Made by a program: the position numbers and the translations under genes. The notes beneath the pieces were generated by a model that had not been told where the DNA came from, searched no databases, and was given only the letters and a program-made list of their open reading frames with translations. A DNA stretch of 64,000 bases from Burkholderiaceae bacterium (GTDB lineage Bacteria; Pseudomonadota; Gammaproteobacteria; Burkholderiales; Burkholderiaceae), in contig JAGTRK010000003.1 of NCBI GenBank assembly GCA_018261955.1, positions 248,001 to 312,000 on the forward strand. The letters are read 5' to 3'. Below are positions 62,849 to 64,000 of the stretch, in pieces; positions within the stretch are counted from its first letter, which is position 1, and every line of letters begins with the position of its first letter.

Positions 62849-64000
62849 ATGCCAAAACGTGAAGACCTAAAATCCATCCTAATCATCGGTGCGGGGCCGA
62901 TTATTATTGGGCAGGCGTGTGAGTTTGACTATTCTGGGGCGCAGGCGTGTAAAGCCTTGCGTGAAGAAGGCTACCGCGTGATTTTGGTGAACTCCAATCC
63001 TGCGACGATTATGACTGACCCAGAGATGGCGGATGCGACGTATATCGAGCCGATTACTTGGGAAGTGGTCGAAAAAATCATTGAGAAAGAGAAGCCCGAT
63101 GCGATTTTGCCGACCATGGGTGGACAAACGGCTCTGAACTGCGCCTTGGATTTGTTCCATCAAGGTGTATTGGCAAAGCACAATGTGCAATTGATTGGCG
63201 CGTCACCCGAGGCGATTGACAAGGCGGAAGATCGCATGAAGTTCAAGGACGCGATGACGAAAATCGGCTTGGGCAGTGCGTTATCGGGCATTGCCCATAG
63301 CATGGAGGAGGCTTTTGCGGTGCACGCGATGATTGCCAAAGCGAACAACAATTCAGGCTACCCAACCGTAATTCGCCCATCGTTTACCATGGGCGGTACG
63401 GGTGGCGGGATTGCGTATAACCGCGAAGAGTTTGAGGAAATTTGCCGCCGTGGCTTGGATTTATCACCCACCAATGAGTTGTTGATTGAGGAGTCTTTGC
63501 TCGGCTGGAAAGAGTACGAAATGGAAGTGGTGCGCGACAAGAAAGACAACTGCATCATTGTCTGCTCGATTGAAAACTTAGACCCAATGGGCGTGCACAC
63601 AGGCGACTCGATTACGGTTGCGCCAGCGCAAACCTTGACGGATAAAGAATATCAAATCATGCGCAATGCGTCACTGGCGGTATTGCGAGAGATTGGTGTC
63701 GATACTGGCGGGTCTAATGTGCAGTTTTCGGTCAACCCCGATACAGGGCGCATGATTGTGATTGAGATGAATCCGCGTGTGTCGCGCTCATCGGCATTGG
63801 CATCGAAAGCGACGGGTTTTCCGATTGCGAAAATCGCTGCAAAACTGGCGATTGGCTACACTTTGGATGAGTTGAAAAATGACATTACGGGTGGACAAAC
63901 ACCCGCATCGTTCGAGCCATCGATTGACTACGTGGTGACCAAGATTCCACGCTTTGCGTTTGAAAAATTCCGCGAAGCTGATCCGCACCTAACCACGCAG
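62849..64000 (+). CDS. carB: Carbamoyl-phosphate synthase large subunit, N-terminal part
   Basis: The first 384 residues, open to the window edge; the full protein is about 1,075. It shows the first ATP-grasp carboxyphosphate domain: [20 protein letters not shown] at about 11-30, [44 protein letters not shown] and [19 protein letters not shown]. It uses ammonia from CarA to make carbamoyl phosphate. The ATG follows TTGGAG. It lies downstream of the R-M genes rather than next to carA. Confidence 0.97.
   Translation, partial: MPKREDLKSILIIGAGPIIIGQACEFDYSGAQACKALREEGYRVILVNSNPATIMTDPEMADATYIEPITWEVVEKIIEKEKPDAILPTMGGQTALNCALDLFHQGVLAKHNVQLIGASPEAIDKAEDRMKFKDAMTKIGLGSALSGIAHSMEEAFAVHAMIAKANNNSGYPTVIRPSFTMGGTGGGIAYNREEFEEICRRGLDLSPTNELLIEESLLGWKEYEMEVVRDKKDNCIIVCSIENLDPMGVHTGDSITVAPAQTLTDKEYQIMRNASLAVLREIGVDTGGSNVQFSVNPDTGRMIVIEMNPRVSRSSALASKATGFPIAKIAAKLAIGYTLDELKNDITGGQTPASFEPSIDYVVTKIPRFAFEKFREADPHLTTQ

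Noticed and set aside
1-64000. tRNA genes, rRNA genes, CRISPR arrays, prophage or insertion sequences
   Set aside because: I looked for T-arm patterns, regular direct repeats, transposase and integrase motifs and saw none; a covariance-model scan would settle the RNA part.

Overview
The window looks like a chromosomal segment of a free-living Gram-negative betaproteobacterium, most likely of the order Burkholderiales. This is inferred from gene order and protein type: darP diverging from pmbA, ybeD-like/lipB/lipA, rlmH-maf-rng, leuC..leuD-leuB-asd-fimV-truA-trpF-trpB, and carA followed by a LysE-type exporter. Base composition is moderate and fairly even, except for a visibly AT-richer restriction endonuclease gene near the right end. 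No rRNA, tRNA, CRISPR array, integrase or transposase was seen. Both edges cut a gene: darP at the left and carB at the right.

Layout. 1-4.3 kb: darP (partial), pmbA, a two-helix pore-like membrane protein, azlC-azlD and a LysR regulator. 4.4-9.2 kb: SnoaL-like protein, alpha/beta-hydrolase lipoprotein, SMP-30-like lipoprotein and an MFS exporter, divergent from the LysR gene; possibly a small catabolic or resistance cassette. 9.2-17.3 kb: a thiamine block with an ECF importer (ykoE/ykoD/ykoC type), thiM-thiE, thiD, a cation diffusion facilitator and a CytX-type permease. Three TPP riboswitches control the ECF operon, thiM-thiE and the permease. 17.4-25.9 kb: DUF883 protein, ybeD-like-lipB-lipA (lipoate synthesis), tldD, PAP2 phosphatase, PilT-like ATPase, glutathione peroxidase and kup. 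26-35.9 kb: hom, a RhuM-Fic/Doc fusion, rlmH-maf-rng, nitroreductase, crcB, nth, a DsbA-fold protein, a zinc-finger protein, radA and a small exported protein. 36-51 kb: glnE, aroC, an M48 lipoprotein protease, the leucine genes interleaved with two small envelope proteins, asd, a short fimV, truA, trpF and trpB. 51.4-57.2 kb: a complete dipeptide-type ABC importer. 57.2-64 kb: carA behind a structured leader, then a LysE exporter, pdxJ, an EamA exporter, a type II restriction-modification pair and carB.

How the genes work together. PmbA and TldD (both here, 20 kb apart) form one metalloprotease. LipB and LipA build lipoate in sequence. ThiM, ThiD and ThiE salvage the thiazole and pyrimidine halves of thiamine, and the two riboswitch-controlled transporters probably import precursors. 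LeuC/D/B, Asd, Hom, AroC, TrpF and TrpB belong to amino-acid synthesis, while CarA and CarB make carbamoyl phosphate for arginine and pyrimidines.

The most unusual points are: the restriction-modification pair lodged inside the car gene cluster, with the endonuclease start overlapping the stop of a metabolite exporter; the long folded leader ahead of carA; the potassium-channel-like small protein lacking the usual selectivity filter; the RhuM-Fic/Doc fusion; and a 133-bp element bounded by perfect 34-bp inverted repeats downstream of thiE. I found no convincing wholly new multi-gene system.
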